DNA from: Regnicoccus frigidus | GTDB taxonomy: Bacteria; Cyanobacteriota; Cyanobacteriia; PCC-6307; Cyanobiaceae | NCBI GenBank assembly: GCA_025194985.1 | Contig: JAOANE010000054.1 | Span: 231,826 to 295,825 of the forward strand | Direction: 5' to 3' | DNA length: 64,000 nt | Shown: positions 25,865-33,464 of the stretch, piece after piece | Layout of the letters: the number at the start of each line of letters is the position of its first letter | Position numbering within the stretch: the stretch's first letter is position 1 | Program-made: the position numbers and the translations under genes | Notes under the pieces: generated by a model | What the model was told of the DNA's origin: nothing | Database searches by the model: none | Seen by the model: only the letters and a program-made list of their open reading frames with translations

Positions 25865-28066
25865 ATGACTGCCATCAGCCAGTGCCCATTGGCGGGCCGC
25901 TCCGGCGCGCCCACAACCGCCGGGGATCAGTCGAATCGGCAGTGGTGGCCCCACCAGCTCAACCTGGCCATCCTTCATCAGCACGCACCGGCCTCCAATC
26001 CGCTCGGGGCAGCGTTCAACTACGCCGAGGCCTTCAACGAGCTGGATTTCGCTGCCGTCAAGCGGGATCTGCACGCCCTGATGACCGACTCCCAAGACTG
26101 GTGGCCCGCCGACTGGGGGCACTACGGCGGTCTGTTCATCCGCATGGCCTGGCACAGCGCCGGCACCTATCGCACCGGGGATGGCCGTGGCGGTGGGGGC
26201 ACCGGCAACCAGCGCTTTGCTCCGATCAACAGCTGGCCTGATAACGGCAACCTCGACAAGGCCCGGCGGCTGCTCTGGCCGATCAAACAGAAGTACGGCA
26301 ACCGCCTCTCCTGGGCTGATCTGATCGTGCTCACGGGCAACTGTGCCCTCGAGTCGATGGGTTTCCCCACCTTCGGCTTCGGGGGTGGGCGCGTCGATAT
26401 CTGGCAACCGGAGGAAGACATCTACTGGGGCAACGAAACCAGCTGGATGGGTGATGCACGCCACAGCGGCGAACGCGAGCTGGAGAACCCCCTCGCCGCT
26501 GTGCAGATGGGTTTGATCTATGTGAACCCGGAAGGCCCCAATGGCGAGCCCGATCCGGTGGCTTCGGGTCGCGATGTGCGCGAAACCTTTGCCCGCATGG
26601 CGATGAACGACGAGGAAACCGTGGCCTTGGTTGCCGGCGGCCACACCTTCGGCAAGGCCCATGGAGCCGGGAGTCCTGAGCTGATGGGGCCCGCCCCAGA
26701 GGCGGCCAGCATTGAAGAGCAGGGGCTGGGCTGGCACAACCGTTTCGGCAGCGGCAAGGGCAGTGATTCCACCACCAGCGGGATCGAGGGGGCCTGGAAA
26801 CCCAACCCCACCACCTGGGATCGCGGCTACTTCGAGATGCTCTTCGGTTACGAGTGGGAGCTGGAGAAGAGTCCTGCCGGCGCCTGGCAGTGGCGGGCCA
26901 AGGATGTGCGCGATGAGCACCTGATTCCTGACGCCCACGACCCAACACAGCGGCATCGGCCGATGATGACCACCGCGGATCTGTCGCTGCGCTTCGATCC
27001 GATCTACGAGCCGATCTCCCGCCGCTTTCACCAGGATCAGCAGGCCTTTGCTGATGCCTTCGCCCGAGCCTGGTTCAAGCTCACCCACCGCGACATGGGC
27101 CCCAAAGCGCTCTATCTCGGCCCCGAAGTGCCCAGCGAAGATCTGATCTGGCAGGACCCTATTCCACCGATCAACCACTCCTTGATCGGTGTCGCCGCCA
27201 TCACCACACTCAAGGCCCAGGTGCTGGCTTCAGGGCTCTCGGTGGCGGAGCTGGTGGCGACGGCCTGGGCGTCGGCCTCCACCTATCGCGGCTCCGACAA
27301 GCGCGGCGGCGCCAATGGCGCCCGCCTGCGCCTGGCCCCCCAGAATCAGTGGGAGGTGAACCAGCCCGAGCAACTGGCGCGGGTGTTGGCGGTGCTGGCA
27401 GGGATTCAGCAGCGTTTCAATGCCGCTCAGGCTGATGGCACCCAGGTGTCGCTGGCGGATCTGATCGTGCTGGCCGGTGGCGCAGCGGTGGAAGCCGCGG
27501 CCAGCGCCGCTGGTCATGCCGTGGAGGTGCCCTTCAGCCCCGGCCGCAGCGATGCCTCCCAGGAGCAAACGGATGTGGAGTCGTTTGCGGTGTTGGAGCC
27601 CCAGGCCGATGGCTTTCGCAATTATCAGAAGCGCAGCTTCACGGTGCGGGCGGAGGAACTGCTGATTGATCGGGCCCAGCTGCTCGGCTTGAGTGCGCCG
27701 GAGATGACCGTGCTGGTGGGAGGGCTGCGGGTGCTCGGCGCCAATGTCGGCGGCTCAACCGATGGGGTGTTCACCCACAGGCCAGGCACGCTCAGCACCG
27801 ACTTCTTCGTGAACCTGCTCGATATGGCCACGGTGTGGACGCCAACCTCTGAAGCCGCAGACAGCTTTGAAGGGCGTGACCGCCACAGCGGCGAACTGCG
27901 CTGGAGCGGCAGCCGCGTTGATCTGGTGTTTGGCTCCAACTCCCAGCTGCGGGCCCTGGCGGAGGTGTATGCCCAGAACGATGGATCCGCCAGGTTCGTG
28001 GCTGATTTCGTGGCGGCCTGGAGCAAGGTGATGAGCCGTGATCTGGTTTCGCAAAGCTCCTGCTGA
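25865..28066 (+). CDS. katG: Catalase-peroxidase
   Basis: 733 residues, the full two-domain length. The distal haem pocket is IRMAWHSAGTYRTGDGRGG (Arg, Trp, His), and the adduct tyrosine lies in GLIYVNPEGPNG. The proximal His is in VALVAGGHTFGKAHG. The second, haem-less domain begins after about residue 420 and has the degenerate AWASASTYRGSDKRGGANG copy. The enzyme removes hydrogen peroxide and is a main peroxide defence in cyanobacteria. The start MTAISQCPL precedes a variable segment of about 20 residues. It is convergent with folP, 5 bases apart, with no terminator visible. The 222 bases upstream hold no gene. Confidence 0.97.
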   Translation: MTAISQCPLAGRSGAPTTAGDQSNRQWWPHQLNLAILHQHAPASNPLGAAFNYAEAFNELDFAAVKRDLHALMTDSQDWWPADWGHYGGLFIRMAWHSAGTYRTGDGRGGGGTGNQRFAPINSWPDNGNLDKARRLLWPIKQKYGNRLSWADLIVLTGNCALESMGFPTFGFGGGRVDIWQPEEDIYWGNETSWMGDARHSGERELENPLAAVQMGLIYVNPEGPNGEPDPVASGRDVRETFARMAMNDEETVALVAGGHTFGKAHGAGSPELMGPAPEAASIEEQGLGWHNRFGSGKGSDSTTSGIEGAWKPNPTTWDRGYFEMLFGYEWELEKSPAGAWQWRAKDVRDEHLIPDAHDPTQRHRPMMTTADLSLRFDPIYEPISRRFHQDQQAFADAFARAWFKLTHRDMGPKALYLGPEVPSEDLIWQDPIPPINHSLIGVAAITTLKAQVLASGLSVAELVATAWASASTYRGSDKRGGANGARLRLAPQNQWEVNQPEQLARVLAVLAGIQQRFNAAQADGTQVSLADLIVLAGGAAVEAAASAAGHAVEVPFSPGRSDASQEQTDVESFAVLEPQADGFRNYQKRSFTVRAEELLIDRAQLLGLSAPEMTVLVGGLRVLGANVGGSTDGVFTHRPGTLSTDFFVNLLDMATVWTPTSEAADSFEGRDRHSGELRWSGSRVDLVFGSNSQLRALAEVYAQNDGSARFVADFVAAWSKVMSRDLVSQSSC

Positions 28067-28071
28067 CGGGA

Positions 28072-28947
28072 TCAACGCAGCGCCAAAGGCGGGCGGACGA
28101 TCGCATCGATCATCCGGGCGGTCTGAACAATCGGGCCCACGTCATGCACCCGCAGCACATCGGTGCCCAGCGTGATCGCCTGGGCGCAGACGGCCGCCGT
28201 GCCCCACAGCCGGGCTCGGGGCCTGGGTTCGTTGAGCACCGCTCCGATGAACCGTTTGCGCGATGGGCCCAGCAGCAGGGGGAACCCTTCGCGGCGCAGC
28301 TCCGCCAAGCCCCGCAGCAGGGCCAGGTTCTGCTCGGTGTTTTTGGCAAAGCCGAGCCCCGGATCCCAGATCAGCTGATCGGCCCGCACCCCGGCCGCCA
28401 GGGCGATGTCTGTGGCGCGCAGCAACTCCTGGCGCACCTCGGCCACCACATCGCCATACACGGCCAAGCCATCCATGCTGCGGCTATCGCCGCGGCTGTG
28501 CATCAGCACGTAAGGGCAGCCGAATTCCGCCACCACGCCAAGAATGGCGGGGTCACGGCGACCGCCGCTCACGTCGTTGATCCAGTGGGCTCCGGCGGCC
28601 AGGGCAGCGGCGGCCACCCCTGATCGGAAGGTGTCGATCGAGAAGCGGGGGCCGCCAGGCTGCGCGCAGGCGGAGCGCATCAGCTCCAGGGCCGGCAACA
28701 CCCTCTCCAGCTCCTGCTCGGCGCTGATCTCCATGGCGCCGGGCCGGGTGCTCTGCCCCCCCAGATCCAGCAGATCCGCCCCCTGGCGCAGCATCGCTCG
28801 GGCCTGATGCAGGGCGTCTGCAGGCCGATCAAAACGGCCACCATCACTGAAGGAATCAGGGGTGAGATTGATCACCCCCATCACGTAGGTGCGCGAACCC
28901 CAGGGGAGAGCGGCCTCTGGAGCCGACGCTGCGCTGGTGGAGGCCAT
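28072..28947 (-). CDS. folP: Dihydropteroate synthase
   Basis: 291 residues. It joins dihydropterin pyrophosphate to p-aminobenzoate in folate synthesis. Family signatures are VMGVINLTPDSFSDGGRF (about 22-39) and DLLDLGGQSTRPGAM (pterin site), with HWINDVSGG, VLMHSRGD and LGPSRKRFIG farther on. The start MASTSAASA gives a short extra N-terminus of about 15 residues. It is convergent with katG and divergent from the tRNA-Ser gene. Confidence 0.95.
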   Translation of the reverse strand: MASTSAASAPEAALPWGSRTYVMGVINLTPDSFSDGGRFDRPADALHQARAMLRQGADLLDLGGQSTRPGAMEISAEQELERVLPALELMRSACAQPGGPRFSIDTFRSGVAAAALAAGAHWINDVSGGRRDPAILGVVAEFGCPYVLMHSRGDSRSMDGLAVYGDVVAEVRQELLRATDIALAAGVRADQLIWDPGLGFAKNTEQNLALLRGLAELRREGFPLLLGPSRKRFIGAVLNEPRPRARLWGTAAVCAQAITLGTDVLRVHDVGPIVQTARMIDAIVRPPLALR

Positions 28948-29028
28948 GGTCGGTGCTGCCGTTGGCGCGATTCATCCTCAGCCCCAGCCCCCCAGGCGTG
29001 GGTTGCATGGGAAACTGACAGGGCCCTT

Positions 29029-29119
29029 TGAGGGGTGGTCGAGTGGGTGATGGCTCCGGTCTTGAAAACCGGCGAAGGGAAGCGGGAGCCTTCGCCGGCT
29101 TCGAATCCCACCCCCTCCG
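29029..29119 (+). tRNA. tRNA-Ser (anticodon UGA), atypical T-stem
   Basis: A class II tRNA. The anticodon stem is a perfect 5 bp (ccggt/accgg) with loop CTTGAAA, anticodon TGA at 29063-29065. The D arm is normal, and the long variable arm pairs cgaagg with ccttcg. The T loop TTCGAAT (29100-29106) and 3' acceptor strand are normal, but the T-stem 5' strand (ccggc, 29095-29099) pairs poorly with cccac, and the first acceptor pair is T-C. CCA is not encoded. It may be a degenerate or structurally unusual copy. Confidence 0.75.
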
Positions 29120-29218
29120 TTTTCGGAACCTGCTGGCCTTTACGGCCGACAAGTTCTGGCTCTGGGGAAGGGCGCCAACTGCCGCTAGCGTCAGCCGGCT
29201 TTTGATCCAAACGGCGCC

Positions 29219-30382
29219 ATGAAACGAACGCGTTGGCTGCTGCCGGTCTTGATGCTCTGCGGGCTGCTGCTGGCGATGGTGCCGCTTCTGCCCGCCCCTA
29301 CGGCCGCCGAGGGCGCCCGCGCCGAGATCCGGGGGGTCTGGATGACCACCAACGACATGACCACCATGCGTGATCGCACCAAGTTGCGAGCGGCGATGGA
29401 TCAGTTGAAGGAGATGCACTTCAACACTGTTTATCCGGTGGTCTGGAATTCCGGCTACGCCATCCATACCAGCGAGGTCACCAGGGACCGCAAGATTCAG
29501 TCGTTTTCCTATAAAGGCTTGGAAGGCCAAGACATTATCGCCGATGTGATCAGCGAGGGCCATGCCAAAGGCATGCTCGTGATTCCCTGGTTCGAATTCG
29601 GCTTCATGGCGCCGCCATTCTCGGACTTGGCCCTCAAACACCCCACCTGGCTCACTGAGCGGCGAGACGGAAGCCGCACCTCAATCAGCGCGGCAGGGGA
29701 AGTGGTTTGGCTGAATCCATTCAGGCCTGAGGTGCAGCAGTTCATCACCGAACTAGTGCTGGAAGTGGTGGGTAATTACGACGGCGATGGCATCCAGTTC
29801 GATGACCACATGAGCCTGCCCAATGAATTTGGCTACGACAGTTACACCAAAGCGCTTTACACCAGGGAAACCAAGCGCGCGGTGCCGAGCAACCCGATGG
29901 ATCAGGCCTGGATCAAGTGGCGCGCTGACAAGATTTCAGCCTTCATGGTCCATCTGCACAAAGCTGTGAAAGCCAAAAAAGCCAATGCGATCGTCTCCGT
30001 TTCTCCCAACTACTACGACTTCGCCTACAAGCTGCAGTTGCAGGACTGGCTAGGCTGGGTGCGGCGCAACATCGTCGATGAAGTGATCGTGCAGCTCTAC
30101 CGGCCTGATGTGGCCAGCTTCGCCACCGAGGTGGCCCGCCCCGAACTCGCGGAAACCCAGAAGAAGATTCCCACCGCGATCGGAGTGATGACGGGGCTAC
30201 GCACCAAGCCAGCACCAATGCAGCTGATTCAGGCTCAGGTGCAGACGGTCCAGCAGAAAGGCATGGGTGTGGCGTTCTTCTATTTCGAATCGCTCTGGAA
30301 TGCCACCGCCGAAGCGGAAGATCTGCGCCGCGCAGGCTTCCTTTCCCTGTTCCCCAGCCCCGCACCGCGTGCGCCGCTGTGA
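29219..30382 (+). CDS. Secreted family 10-like glycoside hydrolase (GHL10/DUF187 type)
   Basis: 387 residues. The signal peptide MKRTRWLLPVLMLCGLLLAMVPLLP precedes a TIM-barrel domain starting AEIRGVWMTTNDMTTMRDR. Typical GHL10 segments follow: FNTVYPVVWNSGYAIHTS, GMLVIPWFEFGFMAPP, VVWLNPFRPEVQQFITELV and DGIQFDDHMSLP. Bacterial members act on cell-envelope or extracellular glycans; the substrate is unknown here. It starts 99 bases after the tRNA-Ser gene. The C-terminus AFFYFESLWN completes the barrel, so the gene is intact. It is followed by decayed genes. Confidence 0.85.
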   Translation: MKRTRWLLPVLMLCGLLLAMVPLLPAPTAAEGARAEIRGVWMTTNDMTTMRDRTKLRAAMDQLKEMHFNTVYPVVWNSGYAIHTSEVTRDRKIQSFSYKGLEGQDIIADVISEGHAKGMLVIPWFEFGFMAPPFSDLALKHPTWLTERRDGSRTSISAAGEVVWLNPFRPEVQQFITELVLEVVGNYDGDGIQFDDHMSLPNEFGYDSYTKALYTRETKRAVPSNPMDQAWIKWRADKISAFMVHLHKAVKAKKANAIVSVSPNYYDFAYKLQLQDWLGWVRRNIVDEVIVQLYRPDVASFATEVARPELAETQKKIPTAIGVMTGLRTKPAPMQLIQAQVQTVQQKGMGVAFFYFESLWNATAEAEDLRRAGFLSLFPSPAPRAPL

Positions 30383-30450
30383 CGTCCACCCCAAACCCCA
30401 CGCAAAAAACGTAGATCCCTTGTCAGGATGGTGGGGGCACGCGGTGATCA

Positions 30451-30618
30451 GTGAGTTTCAGCACCAAAACGGAGTACCCCTTGGTGGCCCTGATCGAGCT
30501 GGCTGATGTTCATTGAGGCGATGGCCTGCTCCAGGCCGGTGAAATCGCCCGTCGCCAAGGGATTCCCGAGCGTTACCTTGATCAGATGCTCACCACCCTG
30601 GCCCAGAAGCTGGAGTAG
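30451..30618 (+). pseudogene. Remnant of Rrf2-family regulator
   Basis: Translation from GTG 30451 reads MSFSTKTEYPLVALIELADVH, then an in-frame TGA at 30514-30516, then GDGLLQAGEIARRQGIPERYLDQMLTTL before a TAG at 30616-30618. This is the start of the Rrf2/IscR/CymR winged helix, which normally runs about 140-150 residues. The internal stop and the loss of everything after the recognition helix (the Cys-containing effector part is missing) show a dead gene. No intact copy is seen in the window. Confidence 0.8.
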
Positions 30619-30658
30619 GCCAGCGCCCTGGCGTTAAGACATCAGATCTGAGTGTTGC

Positions 30659-31162
30659 TCAGAGTTGGGCTGCCGGCGGCAGGCGTGCTGGTGGTAGCTC
30701 CATCTGCAGGGTGCTGTGGGCGATGCCAATGCGGGCCAGGCGCTGTTTGGCCTCATGCAGCAGCTCCATGTCGTTGCCCCCAGCTGGCTGGCGAATAATG
30801 CGGGCCGTGAGGGCGTTCTGGGAGGTGCTCATCGCCCAGACATGCAGGTGATGCACGTCAACCACCGCCGACAGGGAGCGCAGGGCCACCATCAACGCAT
30901 CGCGCAGCAACTGCCAACCACTCCAGGCCACCGCCAGACCCACGCCGATGGCCGTGAGCGGGTCCAGCCAGCCCCAGTCCGTGAGCCCCACCAGCAGGGA
31001 GCTGATCAGCACCGCATTCACCAGCGAGGCCAGCTGGGTGCTGCGGCCGAAGCCATAGGTGAAGCGAGGTGTGGCCGGCCGCGTGCTCAGCCGCTCCGCC
31101 CCCCAGCCGAACCCCACCGCCGGGTTGGCGGACTCTCCAGGGTCGGCAGGAGCTGGGGCCAT
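30659..31162 (-). pseudogene. Decayed cation diffusion facilitator (CDF) gene
   Basis: From ATG 31162 the frame encodes 167 residues that match a CDF zinc/cobalt transporter only in pieces. They are TYGFGRSTQLASLVNAVLI (end of cytoplasmic loop and TM3), LTDWGWLDPLTAIGVGLAVAWSGWQLLRDAL (TM6 region), and VDVHHLHVWAMSTSQNALTA (C-terminal domain). TM1-2, the TM4-5 region with the HxxxD metal site, and the linker before the C-terminal domain are missing, apparently as in-frame deletions. An intact protein is about 300 residues. Without the metal sites it cannot work as a transporter. Confidence 0.75.
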
Positions 31163-31203
31163 GGCGGGGACTGAAACGATGTCTGACGCCAAACTGACGC
31201 CGA

Positions 31204-32340
31204 TCAGCTCAGTTGGCTGCGAAAGCGCGACACGCTGATCGCCATCAGCAGCGGCGCCATCACCAGCAGGGCCAAGGCATGGGGCCAGAGGGCCTCCAGG
31301 CCGACACCCTTGAGCATCAACCCGCGCAGGATCGCGATGAAGTGGCGCAAGGGGTTGAGCAGAGAGAGCACCTGAAAGAAGGCCGGCATGCTCTCGATCG
31401 GAGCAATCGCCCCGGAGGTCTGAATCATCGGCAGGGTGATGAAGAAGGCCGTGAGCATCACCTGCTGCTGGGAGCGGCAGACCGTGGCGAGCATGATCCC
31501 CACAGCGATCCCCACAAACAGATAGAGGCCCGAGAGGGTCAACAGCAGCAGCAGATTGCCGCGGATCGGCACACCGAACACCAGCCGGCCAAGCAACAGC
31601 GCCAGCAGCACATCGCCCATCAGCAGCAGCACCAGAGGCAGGATCTTGGCCATCAAGATCTCCCAGGCCGCAGCTGGGGTCATCAGCAGCTGCTCCAGCG
31701 TGCCGGTGTCCTTCTCGCGCACCAGCGTCACCGCCGACACCAGCGTGGCGATCAAGGTGAGCACGATGCCGATCACCCCCGGCACAAAGAACCAACTGCT
31801 GGTAAGGCCGGGGTTGTAGAGAAAGCTCACCTGGGTACGCACCGGCGCGCTGGGCGGCAATGCCCCCGGCTCCGGGCGAAAGCGGCGCAGGATCTGCTGG
31901 ATGTAACCGTTGGCAATGCCGGCGCTGTTGGCGTCGACGCCATCGATGAACACCTGCACCTCGGCGGTGTCGCCAACCGCCAGCCGCCTGCTGAAGTTCG
32001 GTGGGATCACCAGGCCGGCGGTGAGCTCGCCGCGCTCCACCTGCTGGGCCAGCTCCCGCTCACTGCGGGGATAGGAGGAAGCCAGAAAGATGCGGTTGGC
32101 GGTGAGGGCCGACACCAGCTCCCGGCTGGCCGCAACCTGCGCGTAATCAACCACCCCCAGTTTGAGGTTGTGCACCTCGGGGTTGAGGGCAAAGCCGTAG
32201 ATCAGCAGCTGCAACGTGGGCGGAATGATCAGCAACTTGATCAGCTGCCGGTCGCGCAGGATCTGCTGAACCTCCTTGCGCACCAGGGCCCAGAAGCGGC
32301 TGACCGAGAGCACCCGCCACCAGTGACGCAGGATCCTCAC
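31204..32340 (-). CDS. ABC-2 type permease (YbhR-like)
   Basis: 378 residues. It has a first membrane helix near LIKLLIIPPTLQLLIYGFAL, a large extracytoplasmic domain of about 130 residues (GVVDYAQVAASRELVSAL, AGLVIPPNFSRRLAVGD, VQVFIDGVDANSAGIA) and five C-terminal helices with the LVREKDTGTLEQLLMTPAAAWEILMAKILP signature. It is the last gene of the operon ybhG-F-S-R order: HlyD, twin ATPase, two permeases. The two permeases should form a heterodimer. In E. coli the related complex exports drugs and cations; the substrate here is unknown. The start overlaps the previous gene by four bases. Confidence 0.9.
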   Translation of the reverse strand: MRILRHWWRVLSVSRFWALVRKEVQQILRDRQLIKLLIIPPTLQLLIYGFALNPEVHNLKLGVVDYAQVAASRELVSALTANRIFLASSYPRSERELAQQVERGELTAGLVIPPNFSRRLAVGDTAEVQVFIDGVDANSAGIANGYIQQILRRFRPEPGALPPSAPVRTQVSFLYNPGLTSSWFFVPGVIGIVLTLIATLVSAVTLVREKDTGTLEQLLMTPAAAWEILMAKILPLVLLLMGDVLLALLLGRLVFGVPIRGNLLLLLTLSGLYLFVGIAVGIMLATVCRSQQQVMLTAFFITLPMIQTSGAIAPIESMPAFFQVLSLLNPLRHFIAILRGLMLKGVGLEALWPHALALLVMAPLLMAISVSRFRSQLS

Positions 32341-33464
32341 GACCCACCCTCGCCGCCATCGGCCAGCTGCAGGGAGCCCAGCGAGCGCAACGTGGCCACG
32401 TAGAGCAGCGCCCCGAGGGCCAGGATCATCAGCACATCCAGCCAGACACCGGCCCAGCCCGTTCCCCTGACAAAGGCATCACGGCTGATCACGATGAAAT
32501 ATCGCGCTGGGATCAAGGCCGACACCAGCGACAGCGGCGGCGGAATATTGCTGAGCGGATAAATGAAGCCCGAGAGCAGCAGGGCCGAGAGAAAACCCAG
32601 CAGCGACACCCCCTGCACCGCCGAATTCTGGTTAGCGCTGCGCACCCCCAGTAACAACCCGAACAGCACCGCCGCCGCCAGATACAGCGTGGTGCCCACC
32701 AGCAGCGGTGTTGGGTCGCCCGCGAAGCTGAGTTGGAAGATCAGACCGCCCAGCCCCATCACCACCACAGCCACACTCACCCCCACCAGCAGGTAGGCCA
32801 GGGACTTACCCAGCAGCAGCTCCGATGGGCGGATCCCCGAGGCATAGACCTGCAAAATTGTGCCCTTGTCTTTCTCTTTCACCATGGCGATAGCGGCCAG
32901 CAGAGAGGGAAAGATCCAGAGCACCACGGCATAAACCCCCGGCACGATGTAAAGCGACTCCTTACGGCCGGGGTTGAACCACAGCCGCGTCAGCGCCCGC
33001 ACCGGCGGCGGATTGTTGAGCAGCTCCTTCTCTGAGAGAAAGAAGGCCGTGATGCCCTGGATGCTGTTGCGGATCACCCGGGCGTTGTTGGCGTCGGTGC
33101 CATCCACCAGCACCTGCACCTCCACCGCCTGACCGGCCTTGATGCGGCGGCTGAATTCCGGCGGGATGATCACCGCCGCCTTGGCCAGGCCCCGATCGAT
33201 CGCAGCGGCCACCGGGTCGCCGCTGCCCAGCCAGGGAGCGGCCTTGAACTGGTCGGTGGCGAAGAGGCGATCGGTGTAGGCGGCGCTGAGCGGACTGCGA
33301 TCGAAGTCTTGAACCACGATCGGGATCACCTTGGTTTCGAGGCGAATGGCGAAACCGAAAATGAGCAGGGTGAGCAGCGGCAGCAGAAACGCCAGCCCCA
33401 GGGTGAGCCGGTCGCGGCGGAACTGCAGCAGCTCCTTGCGGCACTGGGCCAGGATTCGCTTCAC
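32337..33464 (-). CDS. ABC-2 type permease (YbhS-like)
   Basis: 375 residues with the same layout as its neighbour: helix 1 (LTLGLAFLLPLLTLLIFGFAI), an extracytoplasmic domain of about 150 residues (PIVVQDFDRSPLSAAYTDRL, VQVLVDGTDANNARVI) and five helices with AMVKEKDKGTILQVYASGIRPSELLLGKSLAYL. It overlaps the twin-ATPase gene by four bases upstream and the second permease by four bases downstream, so the operon is translationally coupled throughout. It forms the membrane pore with the YbhR-like subunit. Confidence 0.9.
   Translation of the reverse strand: MKRILAQCRKELLQFRRDRLTLGLAFLLPLLTLLIFGFAIRLETKVIPIVVQDFDRSPLSAAYTDRLFATDQFKAAPWLGSGDPVAAAIDRGLAKAAVIIPPEFSRRIKAGQAVEVQVLVDGTDANNARVIRNSIQGITAFFLSEKELLNNPPPVRALTRLWFNPGRKESLYIVPGVYAVVLWIFPSLLAAIAMVKEKDKGTILQVYASGIRPSELLLGKSLAYLLVGVSVAVVVMGLGGLIFQLSFAGDPTPLLVGTTLYLAAAVLFGLLLGVRSANQNSAVQGVSLLGFLSALLLSGFIYPLSNIPPPLSLVSALIPARYFIVISRDAFVRGTGWAGVWLDVLMILALGALLYVATLRSLGSLQLADGGEGGS

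Noticed and set aside
25751..27178. Long open frame antisense to katG
   Set aside because: No motif, and katG is complete on the other strand.
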